DNA of 64,000 nucleotides from Acanthochromis polyacanthus (taxonomy: Eukaryota > Chordata > Actinopteri > Pomacentridae), in the NCBI RefSeq assembly GCF_021347895.1, contig NC_067135.1:434001-498000 (forward strand), written 5' to 3'. The position numbers and the translations under genes are program-made. Of the stretch, positions 22,209 through 33,012 are shown one piece after another. Within the stretch, counting starts at the first letter, position 1. Each line of letters begins with the position of its first letter. Under the pieces are notes generated by a model. That model did no database searches. It was not told the DNA's origin and was given only the letters and a program-made list of their open reading frames with translations.

Positions 22209-23350
22209 ACTGTAAAGTTCAGGCTCTGGACAGAGCCATTCATTTGAAACTGGAACGTCCTCTCCTAACAGAGGAGTATCTACAGCGCCACCTATCATTA
22301 ACCTCTAAAGCAGCAGTCAGGTCTCCTGAGAACGTTTCACGACCATGACACGACAGACTAATTTGTTCTCCACCACCATCATTACTGGTTTCACAGTCAT
22401 TTCTACCTGGAGATAGGTGAGTTCTGGTCATTAGTGGGCCTTTAACCGTGTAAGCTGGAGATACTAGAAACACCAGTTAGAACTGAAAGAGAATCATGGA
22501 TGAAGGAGAAACATCTTCAAGAACCTAAAACACCAGTCCAATGACTTTCTGCTGAAGCTTCTTGGTGAGAAATAATAAACTTTAATAACCAAAGGATTGA
22601 CACAGAACAGTCTGTCAGCAGCAGGACTTACTGAAAAATTACAGTAAATACCACTTTAAACAACAACAACAAAAAAAGTCTGATCATGTTCAGTATCAGC
22701 AAATCATCAAACAGACTGCGTGAAAACCCCCTGATCTCAACATTCAGTTATTATACCTCCTTAAGTCAGACATTATACCACCTTAAATCAGACATTAGAC
22801 CACCTGAAATCAGACATTAGACCACCTTTAAAGCAGACATTAGATCATCTCTAATTCAGACATTATACCACCTTTAAATCAGACATTAGACAATCTTTAA
22901 ATTCAAATTTTAAAAAAAAAGTTAAATATTAAAGAGGTTTAAATCCAAACAAAACCAAGTTAAAGCCCTGTATGTCAGGGGTCACAGTCTTTCTCAGTAG
23001 TTTGGCTGAAAAACTGATTTCTGTAGTTTCTTCAAGTTAGGGTAGTTTTTTTCTACAGCTCTATGAAGCTTTCAGCTGAACTTCATTCAGATATTTAGTG
23101 GTAACTGGAGGGATAAAAGACAAGTCTGATAACTGAGAACACTGTTAGACCAGATGGCTTCAGGACACGTCAGGTTCTTGACTTGCGGATTCCCTCACTG
23201 CTGCTACGCTAACCCTAGTTTGCTTCCTGTTAGCTTGACGACTGAACACCAGCTGGCGGCTGAAGAAACTGTTTTGGTGGTTCTGATTTAGTGGTGTTTG
23301 AAGCTGTCAATGTACTGCTAATGCTTCCCTGATGCTGGTGTAATCTGAAG
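22209..23350. other. Host DNA with a 25-bp tandem repeat
   Basis: Nothing coding recognised. At about 22750-22900 there are six diverged copies of a unit near AAATCAGACATTAGACCACC. Confidence 0.5.
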
Positions 23351-23354
23351 CAGA

Positions 23355-24218
23355 TCATTCCTCAGATGTTGTTTTCTTAGCATTGGGTTGGTTGCTAAAG
23401 GAATGACTGATGGGACCCAGGGAGCCGAAGCAATAAGGTTTCTTACTCTGAGGTGGAGGTGGACAAGGAAGAAGAAGAGGAGACGCCATGTTATCTTCAC
23501 TGCTATCAATTTGCTTTGCTCCTGGGCTGTTAACATCTGGGCTATGTTCGGTGTTTCCTTCTGGACCTGTTTGCTGTGTTTCTGCGATAGTGATAGCATT
23601 GGTGCTAGCTCTGGAGTCTGGCTTTGGGCTGGACTCAGAGATTTCAACTCTCTTAACCCAACTCTTTGCTAGCCTCTGTGCTAGCGCCAGAGCTAATGTG
23701 CAAGCTAGGAAGGCTAATGCTAGGCACAGTAGCAGGGGTGGGGTCTGCTTCAATGCTAACATCATGAGTTTTAAATCTGCCTCCTTCACTCCACTTTTAG
23801 GTTGAGGATCAGTGCTAACTTCAGGGCTAACAGCTATGCTAACAGTGTTGGTCCTATAGTCTGGAGTGGGGTTAGCTTCTCTGCTAGCTTCAGAGCTATC
23901 ATCCACAGAGACCTTCTGACCGACCTCAGGACTGTGACTGGAATTAAAACTCGCCTCTGGACTAAAATAAGAAGCAAACATCGGGACAGGACTAGGGAAA
24001 GGTTCTGTTGTCTGAGAGTCCAGATCAGAACCAGAATCTGTGTCTGAGCTTCCAGACTCAGCTGGAGTTTGAGGTGATGGGATATAGAAGGAAATGGTAG
24101 GAGGGGAGGATGGGGAGACATGAACCATGAGGATCTCCTCACTGCTGGAGCTGAATTCTGGATGTCCGTCTCTGGAGACAGGAACTGGTGAAGACGTCAT
24201 CTCTGAACCCACAACATT
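23355..24218 (-). CDS. Ser-rich membrane protein gene, last exon (putative)
   Basis: Minus-strand exon from a strong acceptor (tttgttgtttctcag, ending at 24219) to TGA at 23355-23357, about 287 codons. It begins NVVGSEMTSSPVPVS, is rich in Ser, Glu and Pro, and contains one strongly hydrophobic stretch near nt 23670-23740 (LLLCLALAFLACTLALALA) followed by RLAKSWVKR, like a single membrane span with a basic cytosolic edge. The tail is again Ser/Pro-rich. Caution: this part has many GCTAGC/GCTAAC-like motifs, so the hydrophobic stretch could partly reflect simple sequence. It joins in phase 0 to the exon upstream. Family unknown. Confidence 0.5.
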   Translation of the reverse strand, partial: NVVGSEMTSSPVPVSRDGHPEFSSSSEEILMVHVSPSSPPTISFYIPSPQTPAESGSSDTDSGSDLDSQTTEPFPSPVPMFASYFSPEASFNSSHSPEVGQKVSVDDSSEASREANPTPDYRTNTVSIAVSPEVSTDPQPKSGVKEADLKLMMLALKQTPPLLLCLALAFLACTLALALAQRLAKSWVKRVEISESSPKPDSRASTNAITIAETQQTGPEGNTEHSPDVNSPGAKQIDSSEDNMASPLLLPCPPPPQSKKPYCFGSLGPISHSFSNQPNAKKTTSEE

Positions 24219-24274
24219 CTGAGAAACAACAAAGCACTGAATCTCCTCTGAGCTTAGCATAAACTAACACCCAC

Positions 24275-24430
24275 CTGGGAGAAGGACATGCCTCCCTTTA
24301 TGGACACCGTGTCCTTCACCATGGTTACAGCTGGGTCGATGGTTGTACTGATGTCTTTTTGAGTGCACTTATTGGAAGTGTCTTTAACCTTGTTGCTGTT
24401 TGGATCAGGACTAATTAAGTCTAAATGGGT
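24275..24430 (-). CDS. Ser-rich membrane protein gene, internal exon (putative)
   Basis: A frame reading LDLISPDPNSNKVKD, NKCTQKDISTTIDPAV and ending GGMSFSQ stops exactly at a CAG/gtgggt donor (24275/24274). The donor is phase 0, matching the next exon. The acceptor side is uncertain (an ACAACAAG site near 24430). Confidence 0.4.
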
Positions 24431-24477
24431 CTTGTTGTAGGATCAATAATCTTCTGTGTGGAATTTCTACTGGCTCA

Positions 24478-24896
24478 TCGCTGGACTTTGGTGATGGTGG
24501 ACTCCAGACTCTCATCACTGTCAGGATCTAAACCAACATCTGTTTGTTTTCTGGGATCAGGATGAATTGCTTCTGAACTCTCCTCGGTGTCATCAGAGCT
24601 CATCAGGTCTGTCCCTGAAGTCAAAACTACTGAATCCTGAACCTCATGTTGGTCACCATTCACTCCCTGGCTGCCTGAAAGCAGATGTACAGCTTCCTGG
24701 ATGGACTGAAACACCTCCTGAAGTCTGGATCCCCACCTGAAATCTTCACTAATTCTACTTCTGCTGTAGAAAACCTTGTTCTTGCTGCCTGCATCACTTT
24801 CTTCTGAGCTGGAACTTGTCACTTCCTGTGAGACTGAATTCAGAACAACTTCCCTTGACCTGATACTCTGAAGGTTTTGGTTCATTTCACTGATCT
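24478..24896 (-). CDS. Ser-rich membrane protein gene, second exon (putative)
   Basis: Starts after acceptor cattgtccttag (ending at 24897). With one base from exon 1 the reading frame is K-ISEMNQNLQSIRSREVV and continues for about 140 codons with Ser/Glu clusters (TSSSSEESDAGS, MSSDDTEESSEA). The phase, 1 nt from exon 1 plus 2 nt here, agrees with the exon 1 donor, which is the best support for this model. The donor at the 3' end was not located; the frame hits TGA at 24477. Confidence 0.45.
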
Positions 24897-26213
24897 CTAA
24901 GGACAATGAGGTGCGAGTGAAGTTACTGAAAATGGTTTCATGATCCTACTTTCTGGAGCTTCAGGAAGAAACAGATTTAACTCTGAGGAGCCTCATCTGG
25001 TCTGCAGTTGTTCCATCAGTGAAGAGTTTTACTGGAACTGCTCTGAGCTCAAATACAGACAGATATCCCAGATCATGCTACTCCATGCTTCTAAATACAG
25101 TTTTAGTTTTTAACACATGCTGTCATTTTTCTTTAAAAATATGAGAGATCAAAGCCTTCACTGAGGCAAATGTACAGAGAAACATCTCATTCTGAAGCAC
25201 CTTCACTGTGACTTCCAAACAGTTCATACGTCTGACACTTTCACTGCTGCTTTGGGTGTTCAGTTTAGAATGTCTGAGGGCACTAATTCATCTCCTCTGC
25301 TGGTTTGTTGGCTTTAGAGCAGCTCATCTGACAGCTCTGCAGAGTATTTAGTGTTTTAGAGCTTCAGGTTTAACTACATCCAGAGTTTACAGCAAAGAAA
25401 CATGAGGACAGTAAATGTGTAGCAGAGACTGTTTGTGGTCATCAGTGTTTCTAAAAACATCTCCCTGCTCTGTGCTTACTGTTTCTAAATCAGTGAAACC
25501 ATGTTTGTGCCTGTTAGAAACCACAGAGCTTTAAAATACCCCGATGTGTTCTTGGAACTCCCCACAGAGCTGACGCTGCTGTTCCTCATGCTTTACTACT
25601 TCAGTTATTCATCCTCTCTGGAAGCTATTTGTTAATATCTTCTCTCTGTGTTTGATTATTTACATCAGCTGTCACCCTACACAGTTCCATCTTCTTAAAA
25701 TCTTTAACAGTTTGTGGCAATTTCAAGTCATTTTGGACAGAAGATAGAGAGGCCAACATGCAGTAGATTTCTATGAACTAGAGTCAAAGCCAACCTACTG
25801 ATACCTGCTCATCCAGCTGTAGAGTTCTCAAACCATCCTGGACCAGTTGTAATCATTTTAACAGTTTCTATGTCATTTTAGACACATTTTCAGTCATATC
25901 AGACAAGTACTTATAATTTAGGACAACTGTGGACATTCCCTTTCCATTTTCAATGTTTATTCCGGTTTGGACACGTTGGATTCTTTCTGGACAATGTTGA
26001 GTCACTGAAACATGTTTTTCTGAAGTAGGAAACATTTCAAGACACATTTTTAAATCAATTTGGAGAAGCTTTGGTCATTTGTAAATCATTTCTGATTATT
26101 TAGAGAAATTTTGGAGTTTGAAGTTTTTTGTCCTTTGATTGGTTTCATGTCAATTTAGACAGTTTTTAGTTATTTTGGATCCCTGCTGTGGCACAAGACT
26201 TTTTGTTTCTTAC
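24897..26213 (-). other. Putative intron 1 of the Ser-rich gene
   Basis: AT-rich sequence with loose TTTTGGACA/GTCATTTTAGAC repeats around 25680-26180 and no recognisable gene or transposon. Confidence 0.4.
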
Positions 26214-26283
26214 TGGTGCTGAAGACACCATATCCAGCAGCAAGAAGCAGAGCAGGAACTGAGCAGGAGTCAGATGTCCACAT
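26214..26283 (-). CDS. Ser-rich membrane protein gene, signal-peptide exon (putative)
   Basis: ATG at 26283-26281 opens 23 codons plus one base, MWTSDSCSVPALLLAAGYGV and FST, then a consensus donor gtaagaaac at 26213. The hydrophobic VPALLLAAGYGV core suggests a signal peptide. The phase matches the exon ending at 24896. The retroelement array begins only 167 bp upstream of this ATG, so it probably replaces or abuts the gene's promoter. Confidence 0.5.
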
Positions 26284-26304
26284 GGCAGCTCCAGACGATC
26301 TACA

Positions 26305-26450
26305 GGAGAGAAAAACACATCCACATCATTTAAACTTTAAGATCATTCTGCTGTAACACCATCACATCCACATCATTTAAACTTCAAGATCATTCTGCTG
26401 TAACACCATCACATCCACATCATTTATACTATAAGATCATTCTACTGTAA
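26305..26450. repeat. 46-bp tandem repeat, three copies
   Basis: Units of CACATCCACATCATTTAAAC, then TTCAAGATCATTCTGCTGTAA and CACCAT. The third copy is cut after CTGTAA at 26450, where the Penelope-like array starts, so the array junction lies inside this repeat. Confidence 0.85.
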
Positions 26451-27380
26451 GGGACAAAGGGATTGGCCCTGTTCCCTCCAAAGTAGGGTACAGGGAATGC
26501 ACGGGCCATTCCTCCAGTCCCTCTCCCATTCCCATCCCCATTAAAGTGACCCCAGTGGGGTTGGGGTTCTTGATAGGGCCGTGGTTGGGGTCGTCGTCCC
26601 CTTCCATGGCGTACAGTAGTCCACTCTCCCTCCATCATGGAGTGGGAGTGGACAGAATCTAAATTTTTTTTAACTTAAAGTAAATGAAAATGAATTAAAA
26701 TAATAAACAACTGAAATGTCTTGAATTAAAATAAATTGTCTTTAAAAAGACAGTTGTAAAAATCAAAAATGAAAAAACTCCCTATAAAATAATTTAAACC
26801 AAATGAAAAAGTGCCCTGCTACAACGTTTCGACCCTGTCAGGGTCTTCTTCAGGTAAAGGGCACTGAAAAAATGTTGTTGCTTGTGGCTGGCTGGAGAGA
26901 TAAGTACTCGTCGAAGGCCAGAGCAAGAATGAGCTCTACTCTGTGTTGCTCCTTATATACAGGAGCAAGCCACACCCATTAAAAGAAAAAGAAAAAGGAA
27001 AAAGAATTTATTTAACAAGCCCAGTATGAATGAAAGTAATGAATATAGAATTTTGAATGTAAGTAAATTTTTTAAATATGTTTTAATAGTTATATGTGTT
27101 TCTAATATAAATTTAAAGATAATTAATTGTACTATACTTGTGTTTATGAAATTTGATTATGATGTAAATGTATTTATGAATTTTAACTTGTTATTAGTCA
27201 TGAAATAAATGTACTTATGAATTTTAATTGTATAAGTGTTTATGAATTGTTGATGTAGTTTTAATTTTAAAATATATGTTTGTGAATTGTCACTTAATAA
27301 ATTTGTGTTTAATATATTATTGTTAGCTGGGTTGTTTGATTAGGGTTAGAATTATCAAATTGGGGTTGGGTGAGGGGAAA
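26451..27380 (-). mobile_element. Family F1 unit (non-autonomous, left end of array)
   Basis: Reading leftward: AT-rich spacer, TATA (26959-26953), initiator at 26930, hammerhead, then an ORF1 start (ATG 26638, MMEGEWTTVRHGRGRR) that breaks off after about 60 codons at GCCAATCCCTTTGTCCC, directly against host DNA. The coding start is related to, but clearly distinct from, families A, B, C and F2. Confidence 0.75.
26811..26864 (-). ncRNA. Hammerhead ribozyme, family F1
   Basis: Minus strand: outer stem GTGCCCT/AGGGCAC, inner stem I pair AC/GT, core CTGAAGA, stem II GACCCTG/CAGGGTC, then GAAACGTT with predicted cleavage 3' of 26823. H17 is T. There is an extra A between the core A9 and stem II, as in all copies here. 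Confidence 0.75.
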
Positions 27381-28555
27381 AGGTCAGCCCCCTTCTGAGA
27401 AGGGGACCGGGAATGCACTGTCCATCCTCTGTTGAGGACCACCGCCAGGGACTTTTACAGGTAAGTATTTATTTTGTGGATGCATGACTTTGCTTTTCCA
27501 ATTGTTGATTTTGTTTTTTCTCTCCACAGGTTTTCCCACAGGTTCCGGATCCAGGTAAGTACAGGTAGGTATGAACTTGTTTTTAAACTGTATTTAGCTT
27601 TTTAAACTGTATTTAGCTTTTTAAACTGTTTTTAGACTGTATTTAGCCTTTTTAACTATGTTTTTAAACTGTATTTAGCTTTATCTTATTGTTTCAAACC
27701 TTTTAACCTGTTTGTAGTTCTTTTAATGTGTTTCAACCTGTTTTTAGGCCCAATTTTAGCTATTTATTATCCCTTATTTGGGTTTTTATGCTGGTTTCGC
27801 CTTTGTTATATATGTAATAAAAAATCATAAATATAAACCAACCCATCCCTGTGTGCCGCTTTGTCTTTGAATTATTTCTATTGTTCTGGGGACACCTATT
27901 TGGGTCTACCCTTTAATCTACTGGGGACTCCTATTTGGGTCTACCCTCTCTTCTACTGGGGACTCCTATTTGGTCTACCCTCTCTTCTACTGGGGACTCC
28001 TATTTGGTCTACCCTTCTTCTATTGGGGACTCCTATTTGGGTCTACCCTTCTCCACTGAGTTTAAAGTGTGCAACCGGCGACGTTTCGACCTCGATTTGG
28101 GTCTTCCTCAGGCCTAGCACACTGTCTGACTTGCGGCTCCCCATACTGCGACCTCCCTATGAAGGTGGCTTGCCCCATGTGGCGCTCTCCCTAAGGAGAG
28201 GGCTTCCCATCCACCCCGGTCGAAAGAAAAACATAAAATGAGCCATGCCAGAATTGGCTTCTATTGGTATTCCTTTAGTTATAGTTTTACTTAATTTAGG
28301 TTTCGGGCTCCTGTTTCCGTTTGTTGTAGTTTAAAGCTTCTGATTTAGTTTTAGCTTTTAGGGGGGGATCTCTTGGGTTTATTTAACTTCTGATTTAGTT
28401 TAAGTTTTTTAAGGGGGCTTACTTAGGTTTAGAAAGGGGGTCTTAGGATCAGGGATGGGCCTTAGGGCTGGGCCTTAAGGTTAGGGATAAAATACTGGGA
28501 GGGTTGTCCAAATTGGGGTTGGGGACCTTAAGGGTTAGGGTTAGGGTTAGGGTTA
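27361..28555 (-). mobile_element. Family E unit, left copy 1
   Basis: Non-coding unit related to the right-hand E units: GGGTCTACCC boxes (27890-28050), hammerhead, antisense splice-like cassette and the conserved 3' block (27361-27427). Its TATA box is mutated (TATAC... in place of TATAAATA). Confidence 0.75.
28067..28122 (-). ncRNA. Hammerhead ribozyme, family E (left 1)
   Basis: Outer stem GTGTGC/GCACAC, inner GGC/GCC, core CTGAGGA, stem II GACC/GGTC, GAAACGTC; predicted cut 3' of 28080. Confidence 0.75.
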
Positions 28556-28563
28556 GGGTTAGG
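28532..28563. repeat. Telomere-type (TTAGGG)n tract
   Basis: Five uninterrupted TTAGGG units on the plus strand, joined directly to the 3' block of the adjoining E unit at GGTTAGGTGAAGG. Confidence 0.95.
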
Positions 28564-29175
28564 TGAAGGAATAAGGCCCCCTCAAGTTAGAGGGGAACCG
28601 TGGTGCACTGTCCATCCTGCCTTTAAGGTCAAACGCCAGGGACCACAGCCTCGAAGAATCCACGGGTAAGTATTTGTTCTAAATGTGCATTACTTTGCTT
28701 CTCCAATTCTTAATTGTGTTTTCCTTTTTCTCCACAGGTTTTTCTACAGCTGCGTCCGGATCCAGGTAAGTACAGGTAAGTTTTAACCTTGTAACTGTAA
28801 TTAGCTTTTTAAACTGTTTTTAGCTTTTTAGATCCAGGTAAGTACAGGTAAGTTTTAACCTTGTCTTTAAATTGTTTTTAAACTGTAATTAGCTTTTTAC
28901 TCTTTTTAGCTTTTTAATCTGTTTTAAAACCTGTTTTGAGATTTCTATGACTGTTTTTAGCCTTCGAATATGTTACCCGTATACGGATTTTTTAACATGA
29001 GCTATTTTTAATCCCTTACTTGGGTTTTTATGCTGGTTTCGCCTTTGCTATATATGTAATAAAAAATAAAATGTAAAAACCAACCCGTCCCTGTGTGCCG
29101 TCTTTGTCTTCTGTCTATTTGTATTATTCTACTGGGGACTCGCATTTTGGGTCTACCCTTTTCCTTTGTTTCTAA

Positions 29176-29231
29176 GTGTGCACCCGGCGACGTTTCGACC
29201 TCTGTTCGGGTCTTCCTCAGGCCTAGCACAC
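29176..29231 (-). ncRNA. Hammerhead ribozyme, family E (left 2)
   Basis: GTGTGC/GCACAC outer stem, GGC/GCC inner stem, CTGAGGA, stem II GACC/GGTC, GAAACGTC; predicted cut 3' of 29189. Confidence 0.75.
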
Positions 29232-29884
29232 TGTCTGACTGACGGCTCCCCATACTGCGACCTCCCTATGGAGGTGGCTTGCCCCATGTGGCGCTCTCCC
29301 GAAGGAGAGGGCTTCCCATCCACCCCGGTCAAAAGAAAATCATAAAATGAACTGTGCCTGACTTGGCTTCTATTTATACTAGTTTAGTTTATGAAAAAAG
29401 TGTTTTAATTAATTACCTTAATTTAGTTTAGCCGAATAGGGGACACGCTTCTCGGTTCTACCCTGCAGGGGATCCGCTACTTGGGTCTTCCCTTTACATA
29501 GTTTAGGTTAAATAGGGGACACGCTTGGGTCTACCCTTTACATATATAGGGCTCCTACTACTTGGGTCTACCCTCCAAACTCTTTAGTTTAAGAGGGGTC
29601 CCGCTACTTGGGTTTGCCCTTCAAACTTTTTCTTAAGTAGATGATTAAAACACTTTTTCTCCTTTATATTAGGTTTTATAGCTTCTAATTTAGTTTTAGC
29701 TTTTAGGGGGTGGGAAAATTTCCTTATTTGGGTTATTTAAGTGCTTCAAATTTAGCTTTTAGAGGGGCAAAATGGGCTAGGGGATCCCTGGTTAGGGTTA
29801 GGATTTGGGGTCTGGGCTGGGGGGTCTCAAATTAGGATTAGGCATAGGCTTTGGGGGGTCCTTAATAAAGGTTGGGTGGCCAAA

Positions 29885-30124
29885 TCACTTCCAAATTTGG
29901 GTTAGGGGTCTCCTGGTTAAGGTTAGGGCATAGGGCATAGGGCATAGGGCATAGGGCATAGGGTTAGGGTTAGGATGTAGGGACGCCCCCCTCCCCCTTC
30001 CAGGGGAGAAGGATGGTGCGCGGTCCTCCCAACCACGGTAATCCCCATCACCTCGACCCCACTGTGGCTGGCGGATGCGCCGGCGCCCTCTGCCACGGCG
30101 CACTAGCGTCCAGCCATCATCCAT
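29885..30124 (-). pseudogene. ORF1 N-terminal fragment, family F2
   Basis: ATG at 30124 opens MDDGWTLVRRGRGRRRIR and continues to WEDRAPSFSPGRGRG. At about codon 50 the sequence passes into CCTAACCCTAACCC and CCTATGCCC repeats, which are translated as a Pro/Asn/Met-rich tail until a stop at 29885. This is the coding start of a Penelope-like ORF1 cut at the conserved CCTAACC site. Confidence 0.7.
29930..29985. repeat. GGGCATA / TTAGGG variant repeat
   Basis: Five or six GGGCATA 7-mers run into GGGTTAGGGTTAGG, a telomere-like tract with a local variant unit. Confidence 0.9.
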
Positions 30125-30190
30125 ATTGTTTTTTTTATATTATTTTTGTTTTGATTTTTCAAAGTAAAAAATCTTTTAGAAAAGAAAAAC

Positions 30191-30314
30191 CAAACAACCA
30201 AGGGCGCTTATCAATATGATAAGGATAACCCAGATAAAATGAGAAACAAAACTTGTCTTTGTAAATAAAAAATGAAACAAAACAAACAACTAAAGGCGCT
30301 TTTCAAATATGAAA
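30191..30314 (-). ncRNA. Two 5' UTR hairpin-plus-tail motifs, family F2
   Basis: On the minus strand each motif is a short hairpin followed by GCGCC and a TTAGTTGTTTG-like tail: hairpin 30222-30208 (TTATCATATTGATAA) with tail to 30191, and hairpin 30314-30301 (TTTCATATTTGAAA) with tail 30299-30283. They lie between hammerhead and ORF1, as in families A, B and C. Confidence 0.65.
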
Positions 30315-30400
30315 GGATAAAACACCATAAAAAATAAAAACTTGTTTTTTTGTAAAAGAAAAATTAATTTAGAATAAAACAAACAATAAACAAAGGAAGT

Positions 30401-30457
30401 GTGTGCTGTAAACGACGTTTCGACCCTACACAGGGTCTTCCTCAGGTAATAGCACAC
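30401..30457 (-). ncRNA. Hammerhead ribozyme, family F2
   Basis: Outer stem GTGTGCT/AGCACAC, inner AC/GT, CTGAGGA, stem II GACCCT/AGGGTC, GAAACGTC; predicted cut 3' of 30414. Promoter: TATTAAAA at 30554-30547, initiator A at 30523. Confidence 0.75.
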
Positions 30458-31029
30458 TAAAAACTGAAGGTTGGCTCTCTGTGGTGGAAGAGATGCTCTC
30501 TCATCAGAGGTCAGCTCCAGAATGAGCTTTCAACGGCTGCTTTTCGTTTTAATATTTTCAATCGTCTTTTTTATATTTTCGATCGTCTTTTTAATTTTCG
30601 ATCGTCTTTTATATTTTCAATCGTCTTTTTTAGTTTTTTAGAGATTTAACCATTTAAACTCATCCCTATTGTTATGAATTGCCTTTTTAACCCATTTTAA
30701 CCTCTAGAAAATTCCCATCACCTTTTAACATGAATTAAAATATTACTACCCAATTTTTTAACCCTTGTCCTGCCAAATGAAATATTTATTGTAATTTTAA
30801 GCATATTAATAGAAGTACATCCATTTTTAACCCTCTTCTCACCCAATGAAATTATTTTTAGTGTAGTTTTAACTCAATTTATAATTTTTAACCCTTTGTT
30901 AGCCAATGAAATAATTCTGTAATTTTTATCCAACCCATATGTAATATATAATTTTTTAAATCATTTTAATAAAATCTAACATGAACTCCAATTTATAAAT
31001 TTCCAATGTTTTTACCAGAGTGAAATTAG

Positions 31030-31271
31030 GGTTAGGTTCCGAATGAGGGTTGGGATTAGTTTTAGAGAAAGGGTTGGGGTTAGGGTTAGGGCCCCCATTG
31101 GGGTTGAATTTAAAGTAAGGGACAGGGTTAGGGCTAAAGCCAAATCTCTTACAAAATCTGACTTAAGGTTAGGGCTTGGGGTTAGGGAGAGGTTAAGGTT
31201 AGGGCTTGGGGTTAGGGAGAGGTTAAGGTTAGGGCTTGGGGTTAGGGAGAGGTTAAGGTTAGGAGTTAGGG
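31030..31271. repeat. Degenerate TTAGGG region with 33-bp higher-order repeat
   Basis: Scattered GGTTAGGG units plus three to four copies of GGTTAGGGCTTGGGGTTAGG then GAGAGGTTAA between about 31166 and 31270. Confidence 0.85.
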
Positions 31272-31530
31272 GAAAGCCCTCCATTACAGAGGGCCCTGGC
31301 CCCCCAGGAAGCCATAAGCTCCCTGAGGGGCCGGAATGCACGGTCCATCCCTCCGAAGGGCACCCCACCCTGGCTCTACTTGCCCTCATCAACTGCCCAC
31401 TTAGGCTTTGTATTCATAATTTAATAATGTTTTTTATATTTACTATTTACTATTTGTCTTTATATTTATTAAAATCAAAAACCCTATTATTTACCCTATT
31501 CATGTAGCCATCCCATAATAGGCCTTTGCT

Positions 31531-31589
31531 GGGTGCCCTTAGCGCTACGTTTCGGCCCTATTTTGGCCTTCATCAGGCGTGGGTCACCC
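31531..31589 (-). ncRNA. Hammerhead ribozyme, family D (left)
   Basis: Outer stem GGGTG/CACCC, inner CGC/GCG, canonical core CTGATGA, stem II GGCC/GGCC, GAAACGTA; predicted cut 3' of 31546. Confidence 0.82.
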
Positions 31590-32949
31590 GCTACTCTGAG
31601 AGATGTTTCCCCTTCAAAGTTCTATCCCCAAATGAGCTCCCTGTGCTGTCCTGCTTTATATAGCCTTGTTGTCTCCGCCCCCTTTGAATTTAGTTTCTAA
31701 TTTGTTTTAGGTTTTAAGAGTATTCCCAATTTGGTTTTTTACTATTTTGCTTTCTTACTAATTGTTTTTTCTTCTTTTTACAGGTTTGTACAGGTCCAGA
31801 TTAAGGTAAGTATTTTGTGGTTGTTCCCAATTTGGTTATACTAATTGTTTTTTCTTTTTGCAGGTTTTCCCGGTCCAGATTAAGGTAAGTGTTTAGAAAA
31901 AATTGTTTTAATTAACTTAATTTAGTTTAGCCAATTAGGGGACGCGCTTCACGGTTCAACCCTTGGGGATCCGCTACTTGGGTCTCCCCTTTACATATTT
32001 TAGACACCTTAGGGGACCCGCTTCCCGGTTCGACCCTTTCAGGGGATCCGGTACTTGGGTCTACCCTTTACATAGTTTTGGTTCCAAAGGGGACCCGCCT
32101 TGGGTCTACCCTTTCAACCTACTATTAATTAAACAATCTAAACACTTTTCCCTTTTGAGTTAATTGTTCCTAATTTGGTTTGTTGTTCCTCATTGTTTTT
32201 TTCTTTTTTTCAGGTTTCCCCGGTCCGGATTAAGGTAAGTGTTCAGGTAAGTATTGGTTTCAGGTTTCACTTTTCTTGTGTCCAATTTTGTCAAACTTTT
32301 GGTGAATTGTGTTTAAACATAATTGTTCTTTGTGCTTCCATCTTAGGCTTGACATCTTCCCTGCCCATAGAAGAATCAGCCAACTTCTTGAAATTATTTT
32401 TCATGTTAGCAATTGGCAATTGGCTTGAATTAGCTCTGCTTGAGCTTACGCCGATTTGGCATACTTCCCTTTATTTAGATTCAGATTCGATCTTAGGGGT
32501 ATTATTAAACTTAATTTAGCTTAAGACCGGCCAATGCTTTTGCCTCAACTCCAAACTTTTTCCTTCTGTCAGATTTTTCCTCATGTTGTGGTTAATATTC
32601 ATCCCTCGATTTAGGCTCCAAATAAAATTATCTTTTAACATCTTTCACCAATGTGACTATTTTTTAAGTATATGAATTTTAAAACCTGATATCAATGAAT
32701 TCCCATTATTTTTAACCTTTGACCTTTATATTACCCATGAATTGCAATCATACTTGACCTTTGACCTCTTGTTTTTAGGTGTTTTTTCCTTTAATTTTAA
32801 ATGTTTTTATCTCCAATTATTTGGGTTGCAGGGGAGGGTCCTTAAGGTTAGGGCCTAAGTAGTGGGTTGGGGTTAGGGTCAGTAATTGGGGTTAAGATTA
32901 GGGCTTAGGTGTTAGGGTAAGGGGCTCTGGTTAAGGTTAGGGAATAGGA

Positions 32950-33012
32950 ATGGGTAAGGGTTAGGGTTAGGGTTAGGTAGAGGGAAGGGTTAGGGTTAGG
33001 GTTAGGGTTAGG
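32950..33012. repeat. Telomere-type (TTAGGG)n tracts
   Basis: Two runs of three to four TTAGGG units flank TTAGGTAGAGGGAAGG and join the 3' block of the G unit. Confidence 0.92.

Larger units (their letters stand above)
28556..29985 (-). mobile_element. Family E unit, left copy 2
   Basis: As the first E unit but with an intact TATA (29378-29371, TATAAATA) 30 nt before the initiator A at 29348. GGGTCTACCC-type boxes at 29440-29620, 3' block at 28556-28617. Beyond its upstream end lies a tract of GGGCATA units (about 29930-29970) followed by TTAGGG. Confidence 0.75.
31265..33012 (-). mobile_element. Family D unit, left copy
   Basis: A single inverted relative of the 1796-bp D repeat found five times on the right. 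It has the TATA (31662-31655) and initiator (31633), hammerhead, 3' block (31350-31265), three antisense splice-like cassettes (31784-31805, 31864-31884, 32214-32234) and GGTTCGACCC/GGGTCTACCC boxes (31938-32125). Confidence 0.8.

Noticed and set aside
28532..28563. True chromosome end
   Set aside because: The TTAGGG tracts are short, occur in both orientations at many places and are flanked by element and host sequence.
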